Assembly (NCBI RefSeq): GCF_000499285.1
Contig: NZ_AWUN01000002.1
Coordinates: 372,001-436,000, forward strand
DNA length: 64,000 bases
Direction of reading: 5' to 3'
DNA from: Bifidobacterium sp. 7101
GTDB lineage: Bacteria; Actinomycetota; Actinomycetes; Actinomycetales; Bifidobacteriaceae
The notes beneath the pieces were generated by a model. That model was given only the letters and a program-made list of their open reading frames with translations, was not told where the DNA came from and ran no database searches. Shown here piece after piece: positions 1 through 9,056 of this stretch (within the stretch, counting starts at the first letter, position 1; each line of letters begins with the position of its first letter). Made by a program: the position numbers and the translations under genes.

Positions 1-274
1 GCTGGAGGAACTTCCGCCACGCGGGGACGGGAGGCGCTCCAGCCAGTTCGTTGGGGCCGAATTCCTCCAACCGTCGAGCCGCTTCGGCCTCGGCCAGACC
101 CTGGTCGGGATCCACGTTCAAGGCAAGGGCAACCTGATCGACATCTGCTGTAGAAGGGTCCTTAAGGACAGGGTCATCCACCCCGCTCTTCTGCCCGGAG
201 TCCTGCCCTGCAGCCGGGATCACGCCGGTATCTGTTGATTGTTCATGCTTGGAGTCGCTGGTCAACCCAGTCAT
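1..274 (-). CDS. P-type cation-transporting ATPase, N-terminal fragment
   Basis: An ATG at 272-274 is preceded by an AGGAGA ribosome site, and the frame stays open to the window edge, so about 91 N-terminal residues are visible. The first 40 or so residues are polar and low in complexity. They are followed by the cation-ATPase N-terminal domain, with the typical run LNVDPDQGL, then EAARRLEEFGPNEL and a PAW.KFLQ segment leading into the first membrane helix. This pattern is known from PacL/PMA-type ATPases that move Ca2+ or other cations at the expense of ATP. The phosphorylation motif and ion-binding helices lie outside the window, so the transported ion cannot be judged. Confidence 0.8.
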   Translation of the reverse strand, partial: MTGLTSDSKHEQSTDTGVIPAAGQDSGQKSGVDDPVLKDPSTADVDQVALALNVDPDQGLAEAEAARRLEEFGPNELAGAPPVPAWRKFLQ

Positions 275-1358
275 GCCACTCTCCTGCTTATGCCACGGAG
301 TAGTCAACGCTTCGGGGGCCTGTTGAAAGAAATCAGAGTCGGCCAAGCCAAAACGCTGCGTGGATGTTTACCAAGTTGAATTCACAATATACATAAATAC
401 AACCGAAGTCGTCAAGGTCTTTGCTCAAAGACAAAGCAACAGCAATTCCTTTACCGATACACATGAACCGAACTGAACTCGGCTTTAAATACCTCAATCC
501 CTTATTCGCGTCATCTGTTCTCGTTCACTGTCAAGTCTATTAGTTGCATGTGCAGCAGATTGAAAAACCAAGGCAGCTTCGTGAAAACTAGCTAACTACG
601 CAAAATAACTGACCTGCAATAAAACAGTAAAGTCAGTTTTTCATACAACGAATCCAGTAGGTTCTTCATCCTAAACAACAGCACAGTCCGTCACTATTAG
701 CTCAATTCTTGGCTCCGCCCTACCGGCGGTAAACGGATAGACGATCCGGCCTCGATCGTAGCCACTCCTCTTTCAGTTTGCGTGCATTCAGTCCCTCGTC
801 CTGATCTTTGACCAAACCTAGAGCAAGCATATCCTGATGGACAAGGGCGGCTCTCGGTTGCTGGCAATATTAACGATGTCGTTCCCCGGTATCTATTTTG
901 TCGAATGACAAAGCCTAATCTCTTCCGAATAAGAACACATAGTCAGCCAAAGAACCCAATACACAATAAGGTTTGATCTCTCTGTAGCCAACTCGCGTAA
1001 ACATAGTTCGTTTCCCTCTGACTATCAATTGACGGGAGTAATCGCGATCTTACAGATACAGCAACAGGAAAAGAGCTGGTTATACCCCTCAATAAGCGGC
1101 TAATTCGATCTTCGCGTCCATGCTCCCAACTCCCGCACTAAATTCCCGGTCCAGCGCCACCATGATGTCATACCTTCTGACGCTGCTGATGAATATAAGC
1201 CAAGACTGGCCTACAGTCTCGGCTTATATTCTTCCCGTGCCCTTTCAACCTTATCGGTGCTCTAGTTAGCCGCCCATATCTCGCGGATGATTAGAAACAC
1301 CCGACTCAGAAGACCAAGAGCCCATAAGCGCTCACACCTACAGCTCTTTTATTTATGC
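275..1358. other. Long AT-richer intergenic region
   Basis: About 1.08 kb separates the ATPase start from the end of the GH13 gene. By eye its GC is clearly below that of the flanking core genes. No convincing gene is present. One 49-codon open stretch on the minus strand (720-869, ending in TAG) reads like protein, with LGLVKDQDEGLNARKLKEEW, and may be a gene remnant. A strong hairpin lies at 1191-1231. The promoter of the ATPase gene should lie just right of 274, but no clear boxes were identified. Confidence 0.5.
1191..1231. terminator. Strong hairpin downstream of the GH13 gene
   Basis: An inverted repeat has two 18-base arms with one mismatch and a 5-base loop (GCCTA). It lies about 130 bases beyond the stop of the GH13 gene, so it may end the leftward operon. 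No clear T tract follows on either strand, so a terminator is only one reading; an RNA-stabilising or processing hairpin is another. Confidence 0.45.
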
Positions 1359-3029
1359 TTACTCCACAAACCACACGCAGGAATTTTCTCGTAATTCCTC
1401 TTTTTGAAGCTTCTCATCGATATCGTCACTACATAGAACGATCGTCCCATCTATATTGAGACCAACTTTGCCTGGGCCGAAGTTCAGAAGACAATGCAAC
1501 CCTGTCGAAAGTCTAATATGCAGGATTCTTGGATCACCGTCTTTGAGGATTTCCATAGTGGTAGTACCTTCTGCAACCACCCATTGACGTCGGAGAGCTA
1601 AAGCCTTTCGATACAATTCCAGCGCTGAATCCTGCCTACCATCTTCTCTCTGAACCGCATAGGTCGAGAACCAACTTGGTTGGGGAAGCCAGGGTCGAGC
1701 ATACTTGGCTGAGCTGAATCCGTAAGCGTTTGTCTCCGAAACTGTCCAAGGGAGTGGAACCCTGCACCCATCGCGGCCCCTGACCTTATGATTTGAACGC
1801 TCCCAGCTTGGATCCTGAATGTCTTCTTCCTTGATGTCCAAATCCTCTGGCAGGCCTAATTCGTCACCTTGATAGATGTAAGCAGTTCCCGGCAATGCAA
1901 GAATGAGCATTCCAGCTGCACGGGCTCGAGCCTGACCCACTGATTGATTGATGACCGGTCGAGTACCGGCAGAAGTTACCCATTCGACCACATCGGCGCC
2001 CTTGGGCAAAGCGAGACGCGATGCCACGCGAGGTACATCGTGATTGCCCAATACCCAGCTTGGAGAGCCGCCGACCCTACGGAAACCATTCCATGTTCGT
2101 TCAATAGCATCCTGGTACTCCTGTCTATCCCAGTCACACTTAGAAAGAGAGAAATCGAACACTGATCCGAGCTCGTCAGATCTTGCATAGTCATATACCC
2201 GATCCGTGATCGGAGTCCAAGATTCCCCCACAGCCATACGGGGTGGGTTATATTCGTTGAAGACCTTACGCCATTCTCGGTAGATATCATGCACCTCGTC
2301 ACGATCAAACAAAGGATCATCTCCCTTGTCCGACAAGGGCTCCTGATCAGCAGGATCAGGCCTATCACGCAAGGGTTCAGCTAAATCCTTGGCCAGGCCA
2401 TGCGACACATCAATACGGAATCCGTCAACCCCATGATCGCTCCAGAAAGCCAGCGTCTTCAGAAAGTCCTTCCTGACTTCTTCGTTGTCCCAGTTGAAAT
2501 CAGGCTGTTCTTTGGTGAAAAGATGCAGATAGTACCAGCCATCGCCGCACGGCTCCCAAGCGCTGCCGCCAACTCCTGAAAGCCAGTTAGAGGGGGGCTG
2601 ACTTCCATCGGGGCCTTTCCCCTTCCTAAAGACAAACCTCTGACGCATAGGCGAATCAGGTCCATCCTTCAAAGCTTGCTGAAACCAGGGATGCTGATTG
2701 GAGCAATGGTTGGGAACGATATCCACAATCACCTTTATTCCCGAATCATGGGCATCGTGCACCAAAGCATCAAAATCATCCATGGTCCCTAGACGCGGAT
2801 CAACGTTACGATAATCTGCCACATCATAGCCTCCGTCCACTAGAGGTGAAGGATAGAAAGGAGTCAGCCATATAGCATCAACACCTAACTTGGTTAGATA
2901 GGGCAGTCCGGACCTCACTCCTCGCAAATCCCCTATTCCATCTCCGCTAGCATCGCGGAAAGACCGGGGGTAAATCTGGTAGACAGTGGCATTCTTCCAC
3001 CAGTCTGGGTCCAGCATATCGTTGATCAT
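1359..3029 (-). CDS. GH13 alpha-glucosidase (oligo-1,6-glucosidase type)
   Basis: This 556-residue cytoplasmic glycoside hydrolase should release glucose from the non-reducing end of short alpha-glucosides, isomalto-oligosaccharides or sucrose isomers. The order of GH13 motifs is intact: QIYPRSF near 18-24, DIVPNH at 103-108, GFRID with nucleophile D207, acid/base E269 in AVGES, and D331 in GNHD. There is no signal peptide, so the substrate must be imported. The start ATG at 3029 has AAAGGAGTG eight bases upstream and lies only three bases after the upstream permease stop, which makes it the last gene of the ABC transporter operon. The exact linkage specificity cannot be read from the motifs. 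The GFRIDVSHGLAKDL form resembles other bifidobacterial alpha-glucosidases. Confidence 0.9.
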   Translation of the reverse strand: MINDMLDPDWWKNATVYQIYPRSFRDASGDGIGDLRGVRSGLPYLTKLGVDAIWLTPFYPSPLVDGGYDVADYRNVDPRLGTMDDFDALVHDAHDSGIKVIVDIVPNHCSNQHPWFQQALKDGPDSPMRQRFVFRKGKGPDGSQPPSNWLSGVGGSAWEPCGDGWYYLHLFTKEQPDFNWDNEEVRKDFLKTLAFWSDHGVDGFRIDVSHGLAKDLAEPLRDRPDPADQEPLSDKGDDPLFDRDEVHDIYREWRKVFNEYNPPRMAVGESWTPITDRVYDYARSDELGSVFDFSLSKCDWDRQEYQDAIERTWNGFRRVGGSPSWVLGNHDVPRVASRLALPKGADVVEWVTSAGTRPVINQSVGQARARAAGMLILALPGTAYIYQGDELGLPEDLDIKEEDIQDPSWERSNHKVRGRDGCRVPLPWTVSETNAYGFSSAKYARPWLPQPSWFSTYAVQREDGRQDSALELYRKALALRRQWVVAEGTTTMEILKDGDPRILHIRLSTGLHCLLNFGPGKVGLNIDGTIVLCSDDIDEKLQKEELRENSCVWFVE

Positions 3030-3032
3030 CCA

Positions 3033-3857
3033 TCACTCCTTTACTGAGCCTTCGAGCATCGCCCGTATAAAATATTTTTGTAGAAATATGAAGAGGATCA
3101 TGGTTGGCGCCATGATGAGCAGAGAGCCTGCGTTGAGCAGAACGACATCTGTCGAATACTGTCCAACGAAACTTTGCAGAGCCCCAGCCATTGTCCGCTT
3201 GGTCGGATCATCGATAAGTACTACAGCCAGCAGGAACTGATTCCATGTTGACAGAAAAGTTAGTATTCCCAGCGAAGATATGGCAGGAATCACCAGCGGC
3301 AGTTGGATGCTACGGAATATACGTAACTGTCCGGCCCCGTCTAGGCTGGCAGCTTCGATTAGATCACGGGGCATCTGGGCGAAGTAGGTTCGCATCCAGA
3401 TGACTCCAAACGGCATATTCAATCCGATCATCGGCAGGATCATAGCCAGCCGCGTATTGAGCAATCCCATTGATTGGATTTCATAATACAGAGGAGTTAC
3501 CAGAACCTCGAACGGCAGCGTCAGCCCTACAAAGAGAAGGGCGTATGCAATCCAACCACCTGCAACATGCAAAGAACCTAGTGCATACCCGCCCATAGCA
3601 CTGCAGATGAGAGTTACCGGAACCACAGCCACGACCAGGATCACACTGGAAATCAGCAGAGGAGTGATGTTGGCTACTTTCCAAGCAGCAGCAAAATTCT
3701 CCCAATGCGGATGGGCGGTGAATTGAATCCCATATGGCATGGAACCTTGAGGCTGTAGTGCAGCTGAAAGCATGCTGATAAAAGGCAAGACACAAAAAAT
3801 AACAGTGAGCGCCAGCGTCAGATTTCCTAGAACACGGACAGATAAGGACTGCTTCAT
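3033..3857 (-). CDS. Sugar ABC transporter permease, MalG type
   Basis: This 274-residue inner-membrane permease is the second channel subunit of a CUT1-type carbohydrate importer. About six hydrophobic segments are visible. The cytoplasmic EAA loop reads EAASLDGAGQLRIFRSIQLP, the docking site for the ATPase. The start at 3857 was chosen because it has GGAGGAGG upstream and overlaps the preceding permease stop by ATGA; a longer reading frame extends 96 codons further upstream but is only a shadow of the neighbour. The gene ends three bases before the GH13 start. No ATPase gene is present in the operon, so a shared MsiK-like ATPase is expected elsewhere in the genome. Confidence 0.9.
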   Translation of the reverse strand: MKQSLSVRVLGNLTLALTVIFCVLPFISMLSAALQPQGSMPYGIQFTAHPHWENFAAAWKVANITPLLISSVILVVAVVPVTLICSAMGGYALGSLHVAGGWIAYALLFVGLTLPFEVLVTPLYYEIQSMGLLNTRLAMILPMIGLNMPFGVIWMRTYFAQMPRDLIEAASLDGAGQLRIFRSIQLPLVIPAISSLGILTFLSTWNQFLLAVVLIDDPTKRTMAGALQSFVGQYSTDVVLLNAGSLLIMAPTMILFIFLQKYFIRAMLEGSVKE

Positions 3858-4822
3858 GCTGCCTCCTCCGACTTGCCCTGAACCAGCCGCTGCAAGGGTC
3901 CAACTACAAGCAGGACCAAAATCATGAGCACCACAGCCAGAGCGGAAGCCAAACCGACTTTGTTCTGTGTAAAGGCCAGTCGGTAGACCATAACGCCGGG
4001 AACCATCGTCGAATAGCCCGGACCGCCTTGAGTAGCCATAAAGACGACATCGAAACTTGCCAGCGCCGCGACCATGGTCATGGTCAAGCAGACAGCTATC
4101 TGACCACGCAGGCCAGGCAGGGTAATATGCCATAACTGACTCCACCAGCCGGCACCGTCAATGCTTGCTGCCTCATAAAGAGATTTGCTGATACTGCCGA
4201 TACCCGCTGAGAGCAGAACGATACAGAATCCCAGCTGCAACCAAAACCCAATAACTCCAACGGCGTTCAGTGCTGTACGCTGATTTCCTAGCCATGCCGT
4301 GGCATGAGAGCCAAGACCCATCGCTTTAAGCATCTGATTAACGATGCCATCCTGAGCCAGCATCCAAGTCCAAGCCACACCTGCCGCGGCTCCAGGTATT
4401 ACCCTGGGAAGGAACATGCAGACCTGTGCCACAGAGCTGAAGGTTTTGCTGCGAACATCTCGAATGAGCGATGCCAAAATGATACCTAGGGCAACCGGAA
4501 TCAGCGCAAAGGGAATGATCAAGTAAAACGAATGAGCAATACTGCCTCTCAGGACCGGATCGGTAAAAACACGGATGAAATTATCGAATCCAACCCATGT
4601 GCTGGCATCAACCCCATTCCAACTGTAAAAGGAGTACCAAGCAGTCTGAATGATGGGCCAAAAGACGAAAACTATATAGAAAGCGAGCCCAGGCAACAGG
4701 AAAAGCCAGCCGATGAGTGTAAGACCAGCTTTATGGCGCCTATGCCCATTTCGCTTGGCGGTGCGAACGGCATTCGAGCAATGTCGCTCCGCACCCGCCT
4801 CAGCTTTGAAAGAGGTACTCAC
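3854..4822 (-). CDS. Sugar ABC transporter permease, MalF type
   Basis: This 322-residue CUT1 permease subunit pairs with the MalG-type subunit that follows. The N-terminus is basic and cytoplasmic (RHCSNAVRTAKRNGHRRHK), followed by a first membrane helix (LIGWLFLLPGLAFYIVFVFW). The EAA loop reads YEAASIDGAGWWSQLWHITLP. Translation probably begins with GTG at 4822, which overlaps the TGA of the binding-protein gene by four bases, so the two are translationally coupled. The gene overlaps the next permease by ATGA at 3854-3857. Substrate specificity lies with the binding protein; the adjacent glucosidase suggests alpha-glucosides. Confidence 0.9.
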   Translation of the reverse strand: MSTSFKAEAGAERHCSNAVRTAKRNGHRRHKAGLTLIGWLFLLPGLAFYIVFVFWPIIQTAWYSFYSWNGVDASTWVGFDNFIRVFTDPVLRGSIAHSFYLIIPFALIPVALGIILASLIRDVRSKTFSSVAQVCMFLPRVIPGAAAGVAWTWMLAQDGIVNQMLKAMGLGSHATAWLGNQRTALNAVGVIGFWLQLGFCIVLLSAGIGSISKSLYEAASIDGAGWWSQLWHITLPGLRGQIAVCLTMTMVAALASFDVVFMATQGGPGYSTMVPGVMVYRLAFTQNKVGLASALAVVLMILVLLVVGPLQRLVQGKSEEAA

Positions 4823-6156
4823 TGCATGACCTCTTGCTTATACTCATTTTGAACGTTTTGCGTAAACTGGCTGGGTGAAATACTGCCGTCCACCAGAAGC
4901 TGGAAATTAGGCACCAGAGCACTGGCCTGAAGGCCGGCAGTGGCATTATTAATGAAATCAGTAGAGTTCCCAGATTCAAACACATTCAAGTAAGAATCGA
5001 ACATGCTCTTCTGCAGATCATTTTTGGCCTTGGGCACGGTCTGTCCCTTGACCGTCTTGGGGAAGTAACCGCTGACATCAGCAATTATCTGACGGGCCTC
5101 ATCGCTCTGTGTGTAATTAAGGAAGCAAGCCGCTGCATCTTTCTGGGCCGAGTTTGTCGGGATACCAAAGAAACTTCCTCCATTGGCTGCAATATTAGGC
5201 TTTTGATCCGCCGAATTGGAAGGGAATGGAACGAATTTGACATCAGCTCCCAAGGAGTCGTTCATCTGATCCAGGTTCCAATTCCCGCTGGGGAAGAACA
5301 CACCCTGGCCATTGGCAAATCTATTCAGCGCTGAAGAACCGTCAACGGCATTGACATCAGAAGGCAGATACCCGTTCTTGCTCCAGCTCTGAATCCGCTC
5401 GGCAGCCTTTTTTGCTCCCTTGGTATCGAAAGTGGATCCGTCCCGCTGCAAAATCCAGTCGGTTACTGTTTTCAAAGAGTCATTGTTTACCATCATAGCC
5501 TGGAAGATGAAAGAAAGACCCCCATCTTTTCCATTAATCATCACGGGAATCTCACCGGCATCTTTAACTTTGGCCATGTCTGATTCCAAATCATCCATAG
5601 TCGTTGGCACCTTCTCGATACCAGCTTTTTTCAACAACTTGGTATTTACATACATGCCAGCGACCGAATAGGAGTTGGGAAGCGCATAGAGATTGCCCTT
5701 ACCTACCTTGCCTGCTCCGTCAGCGCGGTACAGCTGGGTCTGCGACTGCGGAACCTTCCATCCGTATGCCTCAACGTAAGGTTCAAGAGAGATGACGTGC
5801 TTTCCCTTGACGGCAGAGTTGACATCAGTGACACGAGCAATATCTGGAGCATCCTTAGACGCAATAAGACGAGGACCGTTTTGGGATGTTACATTGTCCG
5901 GATCGTAATGCGCTTTAATTTTGATCTTCGGATATTTCTTTGTAAACCCTTTAATCAGCGCATCGTCTACAGTCTTTAGACCTGCACCATCCCAGAGTGT
6001 CAGACTGTAGCTCTTATCACCCAGATCGGTGCTGACAGAATCCGGTTCGTTGCTTCCCGCCTGCTTGTCTGAACCCCCAGGTCCACAGGCTACGAGCGAA
6101 ACCGCTAATCCGACGGACAGCAGCATCGCTGCCCCATGTTTAAAGAACGACTGCAT
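4819..6156 (-). CDS. Sugar ABC transporter substrate-binding lipoprotein
   Basis: This 445-residue extracellular solute-binding protein (family 1) captures the oligosaccharide for the two permeases encoded downstream. The start at 6156 has an ideal AGGAGG site; in-frame codons further upstream have none. A lipoprotein signal (MQSFFKHGAAMLLSVGLAVS) ends in the lipobox LVAC, which should be cleaved before Cys and lipidated. The mature part is rich in lysine and aspartate, with GNWNLDQMNDSLG and NGGSFFGIPTNS segments typical of this fold. It is the first gene of the operon. Its promoter carries a TATAAT box that overlaps an operator-like repeat (6198-6215), so repression by the divergent LacI protein is likely. 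Confidence 0.9.
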   Translation of the reverse strand: MQSFFKHGAAMLLSVGLAVSLVACGPGGSDKQAGSNEPDSVSTDLGDKSYSLTLWDGAGLKTVDDALIKGFTKKYPKIKIKAHYDPDNVTSQNGPRLIASKDAPDIARVTDVNSAVKGKHVISLEPYVEAYGWKVPQSQTQLYRADGAGKVGKGNLYALPNSYSVAGMYVNTKLLKKAGIEKVPTTMDDLESDMAKVKDAGEIPVMINGKDGGLSFIFQAMMVNNDSLKTVTDWILQRDGSTFDTKGAKKAAERIQSWSKNGYLPSDVNAVDGSSALNRFANGQGVFFPSGNWNLDQMNDSLGADVKFVPFPSNSADQKPNIAANGGSFFGIPTNSAQKDAAACFLNYTQSDEARQIIADVSGYFPKTVKGQTVPKAKNDLQKSMFDSYLNVFESGNSTDFINNATAGLQASALVPNFQLLVDGSISPSQFTQNVQNEYKQEVMQ

Positions 6157-6197
6157 CTTTCCTCCTGCCGTACAGATGTTCACTTCGTCGATGAACT

Positions 6198-6215
6198 TGC
6201 ACAACCGATATTATA
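6198..6215. promoter_or_regulatory. LacI-type operator over the binding-protein promoter
   Basis: On the minus strand the site reads TATAATATCGGTTGTGCA. It matches the other sites at 6266-6283, 6403-6420 and 9057-9076, with a central TCG and TGTAAnATCG-like left arm. It covers the -10 hexamer of the binding-protein gene, so a bound repressor would block transcription. Confidence 0.65.
6210..6215 (-). promoter_or_regulatory. -10 box of the sugar ABC operon
   Basis: A perfect TATAAT on the minus strand lies about 55 bases upstream of the binding-protein start. No good -35 hexamer is seen at the standard spacing; GTCATA is the nearest candidate. The box lies inside the operator at 6198-6215. 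Confidence 0.5.
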
Positions 6216-6265
6216 TTTGATATTGCTATATTTATGACATTATTTTTTCTAAATTACTCTCCATT

Positions 6266-6283
6266 TGTAATATCGGTTGCACA
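6266..6283. promoter_or_regulatory. LacI-type operator in the divergent intergenic region
   Basis: The sequence TGTAATATCGGTTGCACA is inverted relative to the site at 6198-6215, about 68 bases centre to centre. The spacing of several sites in one divergent promoter region would permit looping between repressor dimers. Confidence 0.6.
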
Positions 6284-6359
6284 CAGTATATAAACGTAAC
6301 CCCGCTCCTGTCAAATTGTTCCCACCTTTTCCTATGCTGAACAAGCCTCTTCACCTTCT

Positions 6360-6381
6360 TTGCCGAATCAAAGTTCGGCAA
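6360..6381. repeat. Perfect 8-bp inverted repeat upstream of lacI
   Basis: Arms TTGCCGAA and TTCGGCAA flank a six-base spacer. It could be an additional protein-binding site or a small RNA hairpin in the regulator's leader. No T tract follows. Confidence 0.4.
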
Positions 6382-6402
6382 TGACAACGCCTTAATTCAT
6401 GC

Positions 6403-6420
6403 TGTAAAATCGGTTGTGTT
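6403..6420. promoter_or_regulatory. LacI-type operator just upstream of lacI
   Basis: The sequence TGTAAAATCGGTTGTGTT lies 28 bases before the lacI start. Its left half is identical to the perfect palindrome in front of sucrose phosphorylase. The position suggests autoregulation. Confidence 0.6.
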
Positions 6421-6448
6421 CTAAAGTAACCACAACAGAGGCATATAC

Positions 6449-7480
6449 ATGCGAGAACCGACCATTTACGACGTCGCAAAAAAGGCGGGCGTCTCCCCGT
6501 CAACAGTCTCTCGCGCACTACACGGTAAAGATAGAGTTTCAGCCGACACAAGGAGTAAGGTTTTCCAAGCCAGTGAGCAGCTTGGCTTCACGGCATCCAA
6601 GGAAGCCTCGAGACTGAGAAGCGGGAAAACCGGGCGAATTGCCCTGATTGTTGGCAACCGAATGTCAGGATGGTACAGCTCAGAATTAGCTGAAGGGGTT
6701 TATTCCGCCCTGAGCAACGAAGGCTATGATTTGCTCTTCTATCGAGTTGCGGACCGAAAGCAACGCGCTGATTTCTTCTCTTCGATGCCGATCAAACGCA
6801 ATACGGATGCTGTCATCATTTCTTCCTTCGCTCTAACTGAGAATGAAGGACAGTCTCTACGTGATGTGGGAGTACCCATCGTAGGCGTCAACACTATGCA
6901 CCTCAACGACCGTTATAGCATGGCATCCATAGGCGTAGATGAAATCTCCGCATTGAAGAACCTGATTCATCGCCTCTGCGTCATGGGGCACACGCGTATC
7001 GCTTTCATCCAGACGACTCCGATAAACAAGGATTTCGTTTGGGATGCCGACCAGCGGATTGAAGGATACCGTCAGGGAATACGAGCTGCTGGCATTACCC
7101 ATCGAAAAGATTACGAGATTCCCGTTCCCCATAGTTCTGAAGCAGGCAGCATTGCAGTCAGCGCCATACTTGCCTTAGATCCTCAGCCAACAGCCATATG
7201 CTGCATCAGCGACGAAGTAGCAATTAGCCTGGTACATGAATTACGGCGTTACGGAGTACGTGTTCCGGATGATATTTCTGTCGTAGGCTTTGACGACCGT
7301 GAAATGGCGGCTCCGCTCGGCATTTCGACGATCAGGCACCGTCCCGACGAATATGGCAAAACGGCCGGACTGATGGCAGTACGACTGGCTCGCGGGGAGA
7401 CATTAGACCAGTCAAGAATAGTTGCGCCTGCTTCTCTCATTCTACGAGACACCATCGGCCCAGCACGTCACATTAATTAA
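6449..7480 (+). CDS. LacI-family transcriptional regulator
   Basis: This 343-residue regulator probably represses the divergent sugar ABC/GH13 operon and the convergent sucrose phosphorylase gene until a sugar binds. The N-terminal helix-turn-helix reads TIYDVAKKAGVSPSTVSRAL (5-24), with a hinge-helix region near 50-60. The sugar-binding domain follows, with late signatures VPDDISVVGFDD and ISTIRHRPDEYG. The start ATG has GAGG eight bases upstream. Four related operator-like sites lie in the two flanking control regions. It is a close relative of the regulator at 53249-54295, sharing for example the pattern of FF..(M/L)PI(K/R)RN.D, which fits the duplicated layout of the two sugar islands. 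Confidence 0.92.
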   Translation: MREPTIYDVAKKAGVSPSTVSRALHGKDRVSADTRSKVFQASEQLGFTASKEASRLRSGKTGRIALIVGNRMSGWYSSELAEGVYSALSNEGYDLLFYRVADRKQRADFFSSMPIKRNTDAVIISSFALTENEGQSLRDVGVPIVGVNTMHLNDRYSMASIGVDEISALKNLIHRLCVMGHTRIAFIQTTPINKDFVWDADQRIEGYRQGIRAAGITHRKDYEIPVPHSSEAGSIAVSAILALDPQPTAICCISDEVAISLVHELRRYGVRVPDDISVVGFDDREMAAPLGISTIRHRPDEYGKTAGLMAVRLARGETLDQSRIVAPASLILRDTIGPARHIN

Positions 7481-7501
7481 CAGGTAGGACCTCCAGGCTC
7501 G

Positions 7502-9016
7502 TCATATGATCGTAGGCGGATCCTCTAGGAGGTCAGAGCTGTGATGATGCCCTGTTCCGCTCTCCCAATCCAGCTCGGCGACACCACTGGCATCTTCGGG
7601 TATGGCTGCTTTTATAGGATTAAAAATGAGTTGAATTCTGCTCGTTTCACCTTTCCACCTCAGAAAAAGAGGGCCTTTATCAATCAATTCGTAGGAAAAT
7701 TCTCCATCAAAGGCATCTAATCGATTACGCAACTTACACAGGGCATTGAGAGCCCTGACCACGGGGCGCCGAAGAGCCTGATCGATTTCAACTACTGAAT
7801 ATGCATGCCGATTAATATCTCTCCCATTGCCAGTCCGCTTGAGAAGCTCCATATCATTCTCCCCTGCCAGAGCACCGACGTAGTAAACCTGAGGAACCCC
7901 TGGCAGGAAGAATTGGACAGCCCGAGCCGCTAGATAAAGATGATCATCACAACCTAAAGCTGAGTAGTAAGTTGAATTGATCTGATAAAGATCCAGATTG
8001 CTGGCAGCCGCGCCAGTAGCCGCCTGAGACTGACCCGCAGTTTTCTGATGAATAGTGCGCACTAAGGCATCCACTGCCGCATCGTTAACTAGACCCTTTA
8101 AACTTCTGTCCGTCTGATCGGAACCGATATCTATAACCCCAATGCCGTCGTGCGTATCCAGAACATTGATGGAGTTGCCGGGCCGCACACTTATCCAATG
8201 CGCTAGTGCCTGCAAATCTCCGCTATAGAGCGAATGGAGAAGAAGAGCAGGCAATGCAAAATCATAGACTCGGTCGACTTTAGAAGCTATCTCTATCTGT
8301 TTTTTGTAATAGGAATGGACCTCTATCAGAGTTTCAAGACCGCGCTTTTCCGCCTCTTGTTTGATAGATTCAATCAGACGGAATGTTTTGGGGATCATGA
8401 AACAGCTAGTTCCGGCTTGTTTGGCGCCATAACCAACAGCATCCAGTCGGATATATCGCACTCGACTTTCTGCAAGTCTGTCAAGAATCGACAGGATGTA
8501 GCTCCATCCCTGCTTGCTGTCAGTGTCAATGTCTACCTGCTGAGGTGTAAAGGTCGTCCAAACCAGTCTCGTCTTCTCTGCCCAAGAGTATTGGGAAAAG
8601 GGCAGGCCAGGACGAGGACGATATATCCCTGATAGATCTTCTTCAGATGCACCATCAGGGAAGACTGATGACATAGTCAGGAACATATCATGAAAAGGGC
8701 TGTCTTCACCGCGGCGCATAACATCCTGGAATTGCTCTGATTTCCAAGACATGTGGTTGACAATGGCATCCACCATGATTCCATGAGTACGGCTAAGCTC
8801 CCTGACATCATCCCAAGAGCCGAGACGTGGGTCTACCTTTGTATGGTCAATCGGATCAAAGCCAGCATCTGCCCCGTCATAAGGAGTAAAAAATGGCAGA
8901 ATATGAACGCCACAATAAACTCCAGCAAACCTGGTCCGCAACATTTCGGTCAGTGATGCCAAAGTTCCATCGCCAAAGCGATCCACATAGGCAATAAGTT
9001 GAACCGTGTTTTCCAT
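7502..9016 (-). CDS. sucP: Sucrose phosphorylase (GH13_18)
   Basis: The enzyme reversibly converts sucrose and phosphate to glucose 1-phosphate and fructose in the cytoplasm, saving one ATP. The start at 9016 has CGGAGGAAT upstream and gives 504 residues, the same length as the B. adolescentis enzyme. Catalytic residues also fall at the same numbers: nucleophile D192 in YIRLDAVGYG, acid/base E232 in LIEVHSYYKK, and D290 in VLDTHDGIG. Sequence similarity to the bifidobacterial family is high throughout (GVHILPFFTP, SQAATGAAASNLDLY, PGVPQVYYVGALAG). It faces the LacI gene tail to tail with a 21-base gap. A perfect 20-bp palindrome 40 bases upstream suggests LacI control. No sucrose permease is adjacent, so the substrate may arrive through the neighbouring ABC system. 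Confidence 0.95.
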   Translation of the reverse strand: MENTVQLIAYVDRFGDGTLASLTEMLRTRFAGVYCGVHILPFFTPYDGADAGFDPIDHTKVDPRLGSWDDVRELSRTHGIMVDAIVNHMSWKSEQFQDVMRRGEDSPFHDMFLTMSSVFPDGASEEDLSGIYRPRPGLPFSQYSWAEKTRLVWTTFTPQQVDIDTDSKQGWSYILSILDRLAESRVRYIRLDAVGYGAKQAGTSCFMIPKTFRLIESIKQEAEKRGLETLIEVHSYYKKQIEIASKVDRVYDFALPALLLHSLYSGDLQALAHWISVRPGNSINVLDTHDGIGVIDIGSDQTDRSLKGLVNDAAVDALVRTIHQKTAGQSQAATGAAASNLDLYQINSTYYSALGCDDHLYLAARAVQFFLPGVPQVYYVGALAGENDMELLKRTGNGRDINRHAYSVVEIDQALRRPVVRALNALCKLRNRLDAFDGEFSYELIDKGPLFLRWKGETSRIQLIFNPIKAAIPEDASGVAELDWESGTGHHHSSDLLEDPPTII

Positions 9017-9056
9017 TATTCCTCCGAGTACAGTCAGCAACCACGCTTGATCATCA

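Noticed and set aside
3858-4145. N-terminal extension of the MalG-type permease
   Set aside because: The extra 96 codons lie inside the MalF-type gene, read nothing like a permease and lack a ribosome site; the ATGA overlap at 3854-3857 gives a natural start.
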